Part shown: in pieces, positions 1 to 5,811 of the stretch
How positions within the stretch are numbered: the stretch's first letter is position 1
How the letters are laid out: the number at the start of each line of letters is the position of its first letter
NCBI GenBank assembly: GCA_045124495.1
Contig: JBGVLX010000100.1
Location: 1 to 5,811 of the forward strand
Length of the DNA stretch: 5,811 nucleotides
DNA from: RGIG1668 sp045124495
Lineage (GTDB): Bacteria; Bacillota; Clostridia; Lachnospirales; Lachnospiraceae
Reading direction: 5' to 3'
Made by a program: the position numbers and the translations under genes
Notes under the pieces: model-generated
Told to the model about the DNA's origin: nothing
Databases searched by the model: none
Seen by the model: the letters and a program-made list of their open reading frames with translations, nothing else

Positions 1-144
1 AAGTGATTCAAAAGAAACAAATACATAAGCAGGTGCTTGGGCGGCCGTCGGTACTTAATGAGCGACTTGTCGCGAATTTAGTACCGCTACGAGCCGAACG
101 CAGCGAAAGCGTGCCTGCATTGTTTTGTTACTTTTGAATCACTT
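1..144. repeat. Structured inverted-repeat element, MITE-like, GC-rich core
   Basis: A non-coding element bounded by a perfect 14-bp inverted repeat (AAGTGATTCAAAAG at 1-14, its complement at 131-144). Pairing continues inward: 16-21 with 124-129, 23-25 with 121-123, and 29-36 with 111-118 (including G-T pairs). Inside lies a long hairpin, 42-55 pairing with 80-96 with small bulges, capped by 62-66/69-73, and then a small GC-GAAA-GC hairpin at 103-110. The core 29-118 is about 60% GC, while the outer 1-28 is about 21% GC. That contrast with the AT-rich surroundings suggests acquired DNA or a selected RNA/DNA structure. Bases 145-146 are TT, so the stem may extend to the left of the window and the true left end is unknown. 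No transposase is visible. A non-autonomous inverted-repeat element is the best guess; a very long terminator of an upstream gene or a structured RNA are alternatives. Confidence 0.6.
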
Positions 145-325
145 TTACAAATATTATAGTTTCGCAATTGCCTATCTGCTATATCCTAGTAAAAGGAACC
201 TTCAGCACTTAAAAGCAATTTTCTTTCCTCTATTATCTGTCATCTGCTTAATTTTCATTCGTAAATCTAAGAAAAGTATTGAAATAAGGAAACAAATCAG
301 ATAGAATAAAGTCGATGTCTGTTTT

Positions 326-402
326 ATTATGTGAAAATTTATCTTAACAAAATGTAACTATACTTTTTACTTATGAATATCAAAAATTCATTTTCACATA
401 AT
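326..402. repeat. 13-bp perfect inverted repeat upstream of purH
   Basis: ATTATGTGAAAAT (326-338) is repeated as its exact reverse complement at 390-402, with 51 bases between. The right arm overlaps the possible -35 region of purH and lies about 45-60 bases before the start codon. The arrangement could be paired operator half-sites or a loop-forming pair of sites, but the binding protein is unknown. In AT-rich DNA a 13-bp match this close is unlikely but not impossible by chance. Confidence 0.45.
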
Positions 403-418
403 TCCGACATAATACAAT
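391..418 (+). promoter_or_regulatory. Possible sigma-A-type promoter of purH
   Basis: TACAAT at 413-418 is a good -10 hexamer, and TTTTCA at 391-396 is a weak -35 hexamer 16 bases upstream. Transcription would start near 425 and give a very short leader of about 24 bases before the ATG. An alternative -10, TATACT at 359-364, lies between the arms of the inverted repeat but lacks a good -35 partner. The position is therefore uncertain. Confidence 0.3.
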
Positions 419-433
419 ATTCAAAGACAAAAT

Positions 434-438
434 GGAGG
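434..438 (+). promoter_or_regulatory. Ribosome binding site of purH
   Basis: GGAGG lies 10 bases before the ATG at 449. It fixes this ATG as the purH start, and the protein begins MRALISVSDKTG, as expected for the family. Confidence 0.85.
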
Positions 439-448
439 TACTACCCGG

Positions 449-2002
449 ATGAGAGCTTTAATTAGTGTATCTGACAAAACCGGCATTGTGGAATTTGCCA
501 AGGAACTTGTGAATTTAGGAATTGAGATTATTTCTACCGGAGGAACTTATAAAAAATTAAAGGAAGAAGGCATTGCAGCCATCGAAATTTCTGAACTTAC
601 CGGTTTCCCAGAATGTTTAGACGGCCGTGTAAAAACATTGCACCCTATTGTACATGCCGGACTTCTTGCCATGAGAAGCAATGAAGAACATATGAAAACT
701 TTAAAGGAATTAAACATCGAAACCATTGATTTCGTAATTGTGAATTTATATCCTTTTAAAGCTACTGTTTTAAAACCAGATGTAACACGTGCAGAAGCAG
801 TAGAGAATATCGACATTGGCGGACCAACCATGTTACGTGCAGCTGCAAAGAATTACCAGGATGTTGCAGTTGTGGTAGATCCTGCTGATTACCAGGTAGT
901 TCTTGATGAATTAAAGGCTTCTAAGGAAGTTTCTTTAGATACAAAATTCTACTTAATGCAAAAAGTATTTGAACATACTGCAAATTATGACACCATGATT
1001 ATGACATACTTAAGAAAAGAACGTGGCGAAACTTCCTTCCCACAAACTCTTACTCTTACTTACGAAAAAGTACAAGAAATGCGTTATGGCGAAAACAGTC
1101 ACCAAAAAGCAGCATTATACAAAGAAATTGCTAACTTAAAGGGTTCTTTAACCTGTGCAAACCAATTACATGGTAAAGAATTATCTTACAATAATATCAA
1201 TGATACTAACGGTGCTTTGGAATTATTAAAAGAATTTGAAGAACCAACTGTAGTTGCCTGCAAGCACGGAAATCCTTGTGGTGTAGGTTCTGCAGAAAAT
1301 ATTTACGATGCTTGGCGTAAGGCTTATGAAGCAGACAAGACTTCTATCTTCGGTGGTATCGTAGTTGCAAACAGAACTATTGATGAAAAGATTGCTGCAG
1401 ATATTAATTCTATGTTTATGGAAGTAGTGGTTGCACCTTCTTATACAGATGAGGCAAAAGAAATCTTATGCCAAAAGAAGAACATCCGTATTTTAGAATT
1501 ACCTGATATCAGCGAAAAACAACCTGCGGATGCTTTGGATATGAAGAAAATTAACGGTGGTATGGTGGTTCAGTCTATTGATAACCAATTATACAACGAA
1601 GAAGAATTAACTGTTGTAACAGACCGTAAGCCTACGGAAAAAGAAATGGAAGACCTTAAGTTTGCTTGGAAGGTTGTGAAGTATGTAAAATCCAATGGTA
1701 TTGCCCTTGCTAAGGATAAGCAATCCATCGGTATTGGACCTGGACAGGTAAACCGTATCTGGGCTACCGAACAATCCATTGAACATGCAAATACTCAAAT
1801 CGGAGAAGGAACCTGTGAAGGTGCTGTTTTGGCTTCCGATGCATTCTTCCCATTCGATGACTGTGTAGAAGCTGCTGCAAAGGCAGGAATTACTGCTATC
1901 ATCCAACCAGGTGGAGCAAATCGTGACCAGGATTCCATCGATAAGTGTAATGAACATGGCATTGCTATGGTATTTACCAACATGCGTCATTTCAGACATT
2001 AA
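449..2002 (+). CDS. purH: Bifunctional AICAR formyltransferase / IMP cyclohydrolase PurH
   Basis: Catalyses the last two steps of de novo purine synthesis in the cytoplasm: formylation of AICAR with 10-formyltetrahydrofolate, then ring closure to IMP. The 517-residue length is normal for the family (the Bacillus subtilis protein is about 512) and both ends match. Residues 1 to about 145 form the MGS-like cyclohydrolase domain, with STGGT (29-33), K62 in RVKTLHP, Y101 in NLYPF, D122 in NIDIGG and K134, which correspond to the known cyclohydrolase active-site residues. The rest is the AICAR transformylase domain, with the catalytic KH of KHGNPCG (272-278), SIFGGI (299-304), SDAFFPF (463-469) and the C-terminal MRHFRH. 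One small oddity is RYGENSHQ at 212-219, where the proline usual in this motif is serine. The gene is intact. Unlike in Bacillus, no other pur gene is adjacent on its strand in this window. It may be co-transcribed with the membrane protein gene 84 bases downstream, since no terminator is seen between them. Confidence 0.98.
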   Translation: MRALISVSDKTGIVEFAKELVNLGIEIISTGGTYKKLKEEGIAAIEISELTGFPECLDGRVKTLHPIVHAGLLAMRSNEEHMKTLKELNIETIDFVIVNLYPFKATVLKPDVTRAEAVENIDIGGPTMLRAAAKNYQDVAVVVDPADYQVVLDELKASKEVSLDTKFYLMQKVFEHTANYDTMIMTYLRKERGETSFPQTLTLTYEKVQEMRYGENSHQKAALYKEIANLKGSLTCANQLHGKELSYNNINDTNGALELLKEFEEPTVVACKHGNPCGVGSAENIYDAWRKAYEADKTSIFGGIVVANRTIDEKIAADINSMFMEVVVAPSYTDEAKEILCQKKNIRILELPDISEKQPADALDMKKINGGMVVQSIDNQLYNEEELTVVTDRKPTEKEMEDLKFAWKVVKYVKSNGIALAKDKQSIGIGPGQVNRIWATEQSIEHANTQIGEGTCEGAVLASDAFFPFDDCVEAAAKAGITAIIQPGGANRDQDSIDKCNEHGIAMVFTNMRHFRH

Positions 2003-2013
2003 GAAAAGCAAGA

Positions 2014-2061
2014 TGATTCAACCGAAGGCATAAAATTATTGCTTAAATATGTCATGAATCA
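2014..2061. repeat. Short inverted repeat resembling the ends of the 1-144 element
   Basis: TGATTCA (2014-2020) and TGAATCA (2055-2061) are exact reverse complements 34 bases apart, between purH and the next gene. TGATTCAA and TGAATCACT also occur in the ends of the structured element at 1-144, in the same relative orientation. This could be a degenerate or internally deleted copy, or chance. It does not look like a terminator, having a weak stem and no T-run. Confidence 0.25.
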
Positions 2062-2086
2062 CTGAGAATAACAAAGGCATAAATTT

Positions 2087-2476
2087 ATGAAAAAAAAGAT
2101 TAATATTTTTACATTTTCACTCTTTGCATGGTGTATCAGTTTAGCTTTAAATATCGTGAAAAGTTACAACATATACCAGAAGGACGGCTATACAACCTCC
2201 TTCGCTGCAGGAGTAGCCCTCATGATTATTATCTGGTTTGGGCTTTTACTACTTATCATGGATGTCATACATCCTATTTCAAAACATATGCTAAAGAAAG
2301 AAATGTCCAAACAAAAGCTGGTAAGTTTTATCGGTTTACTAATTTCCGATGTCATGTTACTTGTGCTGGTTTTCTTAATTGCATTTATGTTTTCGAACAA
2401 CACCTTTCTTCTGCTTTCCTTTGTTTTATTTACTTTCGGAAGAACCACAGTCCGCCGAAGTTTCTATGCAAAGTAA
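2087..2476 (+). CDS. Hypothetical small membrane protein with four predicted helices
   Basis: I do not recognise this 129-residue protein. It starts MKKKIN and has four hydrophobic stretches that look like membrane helices, roughly residues 7-24, 36-60, 78-101 and 105-118. A positively charged loop (HMLKKEMSKQK, 67-77) separates helices 2 and 3, and the tail RTTVRRSFYAK is basic. The even helix number, basic N-terminus, basic central loop and basic tail suggest that both ends face the cytoplasm. The start is supported by a modest AAAGG (2073-2077) 9 bases before the ATG. Another open frame overlaps it (2128-2508), but this frame has the membrane-protein pattern, a binding site and a terminator 14 bases after its stop. 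It lies 84 bases after purH with no terminator between, so it may be read through from purH, but its composition gives no clue to a role in purine metabolism. It could be a minor transporter accessory or a membrane protein of unknown role. Confidence 0.7.
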   Translation: MKKKINIFTFSLFAWCISLALNIVKSYNIYQKDGYTTSFAAGVALMIIIWFGLLLLIMDVIHPISKHMLKKEMSKQKLVSFIGLLISDVMLLVLVFLIAFMFSNNTFLLLSFVLFTFGRTTVRRSFYAK

Positions 2477-2490
2477 AGCAGAAATTACCC

Positions 2491-2530
2491 AAAAAAGAAA
2501 ATGCTTAATTTTAGGCATTTTCTTTTTTAT
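2491..2530 (+). terminator. Rho-independent terminator after the purH-membrane protein unit
   Basis: A 14-bp perfect stem (2491-2504 with 2515-2528) extends to about 17 pairs with a 4-base loop, and is followed by AT-rich sequence. The stem has A-runs on the left and T-runs on the right, so it could also act on transcripts arriving from the - strand. It begins 14 bases after the stop of the membrane protein gene. Confidence 0.85.
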
Positions 2531-2533
2531 TAT

Positions 2534-2582
2534 AAAAAAAGAACGACTCTGAACTCTTATCTCATTCAGAATCGTTCTTTTT
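2534..2582 (-). terminator. Rho-independent terminator of guaB
   Basis: An 18-position stem, 2536-2553 with 2565-2582, around an 11-base loop, flanked by A/T runs on both sides. The only imperfect pair, 2547 with 2571, is C-A in + strand RNA but G-U in - strand RNA. The hairpin is therefore fully paired only when read from guaB. It lies about 50 bases beyond the guaB stop. Confidence 0.85.
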
Positions 2583-2630
2583 ATCTATGACAAAAACAAA
2601 ACACTTTTTATTATAAACTATTTTCTATCA

Positions 2631-4082
2631 TTATTCAACAGAATAATTTGGAGCTTCCTTAGTAATCTGGATATCATGTGGGTGACTTTCCTTTAAGGAT
2701 GCAGCTGAAATCTTAACAAATTCAGCATTTTCATGTAACATTTCAATGTTCTTAGCACCACAGTAACCCATACCGGCACGTAAACCACCGATTAACTGGA
2801 ACACAGTATCTTCTACGGTTCCCTTATATGCTACACGTCCTTCTACACCTTCCGGAACTAACTTCTTAGCATTTGCCTGGAAGTATCTGTCCTTGCTTCC
2901 GTTTTCCATGGCAGCGATAGAACCCATACCACGATATACCTTGTATTTTCTTCCTTGAAATAGTTCAAATTCTCCCGGACTTTCATCACATCCTGCAAAG
3001 AGACTTCCTAACATACATACGTTTGCACCGGCAGCAAGCGCTTTTGTAATATCACCAGAATACTTAATACCACCATCTGCGATAACCGGAATTCCGGCAA
3101 CAGATGCAGCTTCATAAGCTTCCATAATTGCTGTAATCTGAGGTACACCAATACCGGCAACGATACGAGTGGTACAAATAGAACCAGGTCCAATACCAAT
3201 CTTAACTGCATCTACACCCATATCAATCATAGCCTGTGCACCTGCCTTAGTTGCAACATTTCCTGCAATTACTTGTAAATCAGGATACTTGCTCTTAACC
3301 AATTCAAAGGTCTTAAGCACGTTTGCAGAATGTCCGTGAGCAGTATCAATTACGATACAGTCAACCTTAGCCTTTACCAATTCATCCACACGGTCTAGGA
3401 TATCCGGTGTAACACCTACTGCAGCACCACAAAGCAGTCTTCCTTGTGAATCTTTCGCAGAATTTGGGTACTTAATGGTCTTTTCAATATCTTTAATGGT
3501 AATTAATCCCTTTAAATTAAAGTTATCATCTACAATAGGTAATTTCTCTTTACGAGCTTTTCCTAAAATTTCTTTTGCTTCCTCAAGGGTAATGCCTTCT
3601 CTGGCAGTAACTAAATTTTCGGAAGTCATGGATTCAATAATCTTCTTACTATAATCGGTTTCAAATTTTAAATCACGATTGGTAATGATACCAACTAACT
3701 TTCCGTTTTCCGTGATTGGTACACCGGAAATACGGAACTTCGCCATTAAATTATTGGCATCTGCCAATGTATGTTGTGGAGATAAATAAAATGGGTCCGA
3801 AATAACACCATATTCTGAACGTTTTACCTTGTCTACTTCTTCTGCCTGTTGCTGAATAGACATATTCTTATGAATGATACCGATTCCACCCTGTCTTGCC
3901 ATGGCAATGGCCATGCGATGCTCTGTTACAGTATCCATTCCTGAACTCATTAATGGAATATGAAGCTTAATTTTTTTGGTTAAATTTGTTTCTAAGTTTA
4001 CATCATTCGGAATTACTTCGCTATATGCCGGTACTAATAACACGTCATCAAATGTAATTCCTTCGCCAATGATTTTACCCAT
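2631..4082 (-). CDS. guaB: IMP dehydrogenase GuaB
   Basis: Oxidises IMP to XMP with NAD+, the first committed and usually rate-limiting step of GMP synthesis; it acts in the cytoplasm as a tetramer. The 483 residues match the usual bacterial length of about 485-490. The N-terminus GITFDDVLLVPAYSEV (8-23) and MSSGMDTVTE (45-54) are typical. Residues from about 93 to 205 are the regulatory pair of CBS domains inserted in the barrel. Catalytic C303 lies in GPGSICTTR (298-306). Phosphate and substrate binding segments are DGGIKYSGDI (336-345), MLGSLFAG (357-364) and YRGMGS (383-388). The mobile-flap R416 and Y419 lie in EGRVAYKG. The C-terminus KESHPHDIQITKEAPNYS is the expected form. The start is set by AGAGGA (4091-4096) 8 bases before the ATG, and a promoter is seen upstream. 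It converges on purH, whose product is its substrate. No purine riboswitch is visible in its leader. Confidence 0.98.
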   Translation of the reverse strand: MGKIIGEGITFDDVLLVPAYSEVIPNDVNLETNLTKKIKLHIPLMSSGMDTVTEHRMAIAMARQGGIGIIHKNMSIQQQAEEVDKVKRSEYGVISDPFYLSPQHTLADANNLMAKFRISGVPITENGKLVGIITNRDLKFETDYSKKIIESMTSENLVTAREGITLEEAKEILGKARKEKLPIVDDNFNLKGLITIKDIEKTIKYPNSAKDSQGRLLCGAAVGVTPDILDRVDELVKAKVDCIVIDTAHGHSANVLKTFELVKSKYPDLQVIAGNVATKAGAQAMIDMGVDAVKIGIGPGSICTTRIVAGIGVPQITAIMEAYEAASVAGIPVIADGGIKYSGDITKALAAGANVCMLGSLFAGCDESPGEFELFQGRKYKVYRGMGSIAAMENGSKDRYFQANAKKLVPEGVEGRVAYKGTVEDTVFQLIGGLRAGMGYCGAKNIEMLHENAEFVKISAASLKESHPHDIQITKEAPNYSVE

Positions 4083-4090
4083 TTTAAATT

Positions 4091-4096
4091 TCCTCT
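4091..4096 (-). promoter_or_regulatory. Ribosome binding site of guaB
   Basis: AGAGGA on the - strand, 8 bases before the ATG at 4082, supports that start. Confidence 0.8.
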
Positions 4097-4139
4097 CTTT
4101 CTGTATTTATTATAATCCGTAAAAATTGATGATTTGTTT

Positions 4140-4168
4140 ATGATAACAAATTCGAGCTATTTTGTCAA
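4140..4168 (-). promoter_or_regulatory. Sigma-A-type promoter of guaB
   Basis: On the - strand, TTGACA (4163-4168) is a perfect -35 hexamer and TATCAT (4140-4145) is a 5-of-6 -10 hexamer, with exactly 17 bases between. Transcription would begin near 4133, giving a leader of about 50 bases. A perfect TATAAT also occurs at 4109-4114 but lacks a good -35. This suggests guaB can be transcribed independently of the genes upstream of it. Confidence 0.75.
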
Positions 4169-4185
4169 TATGAATCGATTTTTTC

Positions 4186-4686
4186 TTACAAAAATACTTT
4201 TCTGTGTCCGTATTGTTTCATTAATTCTAACGTTTTATCCGAAGGTTCAATTAAGATTTCCATAAAATTCCCATTCTTATTTACTAACACAGAATATACT
4301 CTTGCATCCTCTCTTTGTGAAGTAAAGTTTTTCACTTTTGTTTTAGCCTCATTTTCTTTTGCCTTATTGATTTCATCGCTGTTATAAGGAGCAATCATCT
4401 GAACGGCTTTAAAGTCAATGGTCATAACATGCTTTCTTCTTGACATATTTACTATCTTGTCAATTTCAAGAGAACCTGTGGTAAAGGTATATTCATACTC
4501 CAACGCCTGTGGTTTTAACAACCAGAAGGCAAATATCCACATTGCCACCATAAGGGGCATCAGCATAATGGAAACTGATATTACACTAAGTCCACAAGAC
4601 AGCACCAATACAGCACCAACCAGACGCAACATAGTCACTGTTCCTTTTTTTACGCGAATCAAATCTTCTGAATAACTTTCTGCCAC
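4186..4686 (-). CDS. DUF6106-like small membrane protein
   Basis: A 166-residue protein of unknown function. After a charged N-terminus (MAESYSEDLIRVKKG) come two membrane helices at about residues 17-38 and 40-57 with a very short turn. A mostly polar cytoplasmic-looking domain follows: EYEYTFTTGSLEIDKI (63-78), SRRKHVMTIDFKAVQMIAP (82-100), a Lys/Glu-rich segment (108-118), and the C-terminal ending RKVFL. This order, including the EYEYTF...LDIDKI-type segment and the RKVFL end, matches what I remember of DUF6106 proteins of Lachnospiraceae; that is recognition from memory, not a search. It starts with GTG, and GGAGGT (4693-4698) sits 6 bases upstream, inside the 15-base gap after the gltA stop. 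It is therefore almost certainly in the same transcript as the flavoprotein gene. No terminator separates it from guaB, so some read-through into guaB is possible. Confidence 0.8.
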   Translation of the reverse strand: MAESYSEDLIRVKKGTVTMLRLVGAVLVLSCGLSVISVSIMLMPLMVAMWIFAFWLLKPQALEYEYTFTTGSLEIDKIVNMSRRKHVMTIDFKAVQMIAPYNSDEINKAKENEAKTKVKNFTSQREDARVYSVLVNKNGNFMEILIEPSDKTLELMKQYGHRKVFL

Positions 4687-4692
4687 AAAAAT

Positions 4693-4698
4693 ACCTCC
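4693..4698 (-). promoter_or_regulatory. Ribosome binding site deciding the GTG start at 4686
   Basis: GGAGGT on the - strand ends 6 bases before the GTG codon and lies in the 15-base gap after the gltA stop. No ATG has comparable support, so the GTG is the likely start. Confidence 0.8.
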
Positions 4699-4701
4699 AA
4701 C

Positions 4702-5811
4702 TTACTTTGATAATTTCTCATGAATTGCCGCAGCTGCTTTTTTACCTGCACCCATGGCAAGAATGACGGTCGCTGCACCGGAAACGGTATCGCCACCGGC
4801 ATATACATATTCTTTGCTTGTTTCCATGGTGTCTTCCTGGACAATAATTCCACCCCATTTTTGAGTTTCCAGACCTTCTGTGGTCTGCTGAATCAATGGG
4901 TTTGGACTTTGACCAATTGCAATGATAACAGTATCTACATCAATCACATAATTAGAGCCTTCCACAGGAACCGGAGAACGTCTTCCGGAGGCATCCGGCT
5001 CACCTAATTCCTGTTTTACCACTTCAATACCGGTTACCCATCCATCTTTACCAATAATCGCAGAAGGATTATTTAACAAGCGGAAAATAACGCCTTCTTC
5101 TTTCGCGTGATGGATTTCTTCTTTTCTGGCCGGAAGTTCATCCTCACCACGACGGTATACGATATATACATTTTCAGCACCTAATCTCTTTGCAGTTCTG
5201 GCAGCATCCATGGCAACATTACCGGCACCAACCACTGCAACATTCTTTCCTACCTTAACCGGAGTAGGAACTTCCGGGAACTTATATCCCTTCATTAAGT
5301 TTACTCTGGTCAAAAATTCGTTTGCGGAGTATACACCTAAAAGATTTTCTCCAGGAATTCTTAAAAATCTCGGAAGACCGGCACCACTACCAATAAATAC
5401 GGCATCATAGCCATCCTGCAATAGCTCATCTACAGTGATGGAACGTCCAACCACAACATTGGTTTCAATCTTAACCCCTAATTCCTTTACATTATCTATT
5501 TCCTTTGCTACCAAATCCTTTGGTAAACGGAATTCAGGAATACCGTAGCTTAATACACCTCCGGCTTTATGAAGTGCCTCAAATACAGTAACTTCATAAC
5601 CCTTTTTCGCCAATTCACCTGCACAGGTGATTCCAGCAGGTCCGGATCCCACCACAGCTACCTTCTTACCATTCTTCTCAATGTTATTTTCCACCTTTTT
5701 CTTGTTTGCCATGTGATAATCAGCAACAAAACGTTCCAGACGTCCGATACCAACAGGTTCTCCCTTTACACCACGAACACAATTTCCTTCACATTGCTTT
5801 TCCTGTGGGCA
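4702..5811 (-). CDS. gltA: NADPH-dependent glutamate synthase small-subunit-type flavoprotein GltA (5' end missing)
   Basis: Member of the GltD/GltA family of iron-sulfur FAD oxidoreductases that move electrons between NAD(P)H and a partner or substrate; the classical reaction supports glutamate synthesis from glutamine and 2-oxoglutarate. The frame is open to the window edge. Before the internal Met at 5712 are 33 more in-frame residues, starting CPQEKQCEGNC and containing GEPVGIGRLERF. These are characteristic family sequence, including three cysteines of an iron-sulfur cluster, so 5712 is not the true start. About 369 residues are visible against about 465 for the family, so roughly 95 are missing. 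Counted from that Met, GSGPAG (22-27) binds FAD, GAGNVAMDAAR (162-172) with YRR (186-188) forms the NADPH site, and YAGGDTVSGAATV (304-316) is the C-terminal FAD motif. The same family includes the NfnB/SudA subunit of ferredoxin:NADP+ transhydrogenase; an NfnA/SudB-like gene just upstream, outside this window, would favour that role. The small membrane protein gene follows 15 bases after its stop. Confidence 0.9.
   Translation of the reverse strand, partial: CPQEKQCEGNCVRGVKGEPVGIGRLERFVADYHMANKKKVENNIEKNGKKVAVVGSGPAGITCAGELAKKGYEVTVFEALHKAGGVLSYGIPEFRLPKDLVAKEIDNVKELGVKIETNVVVGRSITVDELLQDGYDAVFIGSGAGLPRFLRIPGENLLGVYSANEFLTRVNLMKGYKFPEVPTPVKVGKNVAVVGAGNVAMDAARTAKRLGAENVYIVYRRGEDELPARKEEIHHAKEEGVIFRLLNNPSAIIGKDGWVTGIEVVKQELGEPDASGRRSPVPVEGSNYVIDVDTVIIAIGQSPNPLIQQTTEGLETQKWGGIIVQEDTMETSKEYVYAGGDTVSGAATVILAMGAGKKAAAAIHEKLSK

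Larger units (their letters stand above)
145..448. other. Gene-free AT-rich leader region upstream of purH
   Basis: About 300 bases without a credible coding region on either strand. It holds a widely spaced inverted repeat (326-338 and 390-402), possible promoter elements and the purH ribosome binding site, which are listed separately. I looked for the conserved core of a purine riboswitch and for a T-box and recognise neither. The first part, 145-325, shows only short palindromes (such as GCAATTGC near 164-171) that I would not interpret. Confidence 0.5.

Noticed and set aside
1..144. tRNA or CRISPR origin for the structured left-edge element
   Set aside because: It has no tRNA arms or anticodon arrangement and no repeated spacer-repeat units; the structure is one large inverted repeat.
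145..448. Purine riboswitch or T-box in the purH leader
   Set aside because: The conserved core sequences and the paired loops expected for these leaders were not found on the + strand.
547..831. Antisense open frame inside purH
   Set aside because: It lies wholly within conserved purH coding sequence, and its protein shows no recognisable features.
2003..2086. Terminator between purH and the membrane protein gene
   Set aside because: Only weak 6-7 bp stems are present and there is no T-run after them.
2128..2508. 126-residue open frame overlapping the membrane protein gene in another frame
   Set aside because: It lacks a binding site, reads like a shifted version of membrane-protein DNA, and runs into the terminator stem. 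The 2087-2476 frame has coherent membrane helices and proper boundaries.
3008..3211. Short Leu/Val-rich open frame inside guaB on the same strand
   Set aside because: It is a shifted-frame shadow of the catalytic region of guaB, with no ribosome binding site of its own.
4720..5007. Cysteine-rich open frame opposite gltA
   Set aside because: It is antisense to conserved flavoprotein coding sequence; its composition is explained by the complement of the gltA codons.

Overview
The window looks like chromosomal DNA from a low-GC Firmicute of class Clostridia, probably family Lachnospiraceae. This rests on the AT-rich intergenic DNA, strong GGAGG-type ribosome binding sites, purH and guaB sequences close to the Bacillus/Clostridium type, and a small membrane protein that resembles a family (DUF6106) I associate with Lachnospiraceae. 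No species call is possible from the sequence alone.

Layout: bases 1-144 hold a long, highly structured inverted-repeat element with a GC-rich core and AT-rich 14-bp perfect ends, resembling a miniature inverted-repeat element. Bases 145-448 carry no gene; they contain a widely spaced 13-bp inverted repeat and a possible promoter in front of purH. On the + strand follow purH (449-2002), the bifunctional enzyme for the last two steps of IMP synthesis, and an unrecognised four-helix membrane protein (2087-2476). Two back-to-back hairpins (2491-2530 and 2534-2582) separate these from three genes on the - strand. Those are, in transcription order, a 5'-truncated gltA-type flavoprotein (4702-5811, running off the right edge), a small two-helix membrane protein (4186-4686) whose GTG start lies 15 bp after the gltA stop, and guaB (2631-4082), which has its own good promoter.

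Functional picture: PurH makes IMP, and GuaB (IMP dehydrogenase) commits IMP to the guanine branch, so the two convergent transcription units sit on consecutive steps of purine metabolism. The gltA-type protein is an NADPH-linked iron-sulfur flavoprotein of glutamate or electron-transfer metabolism. Most of the window is ordinary housekeeping DNA, and I see no clear new multi-gene system. The parts least explained by known genes are the structured element at the left edge, the inverted repeat upstream of purH, and the two small membrane proteins.
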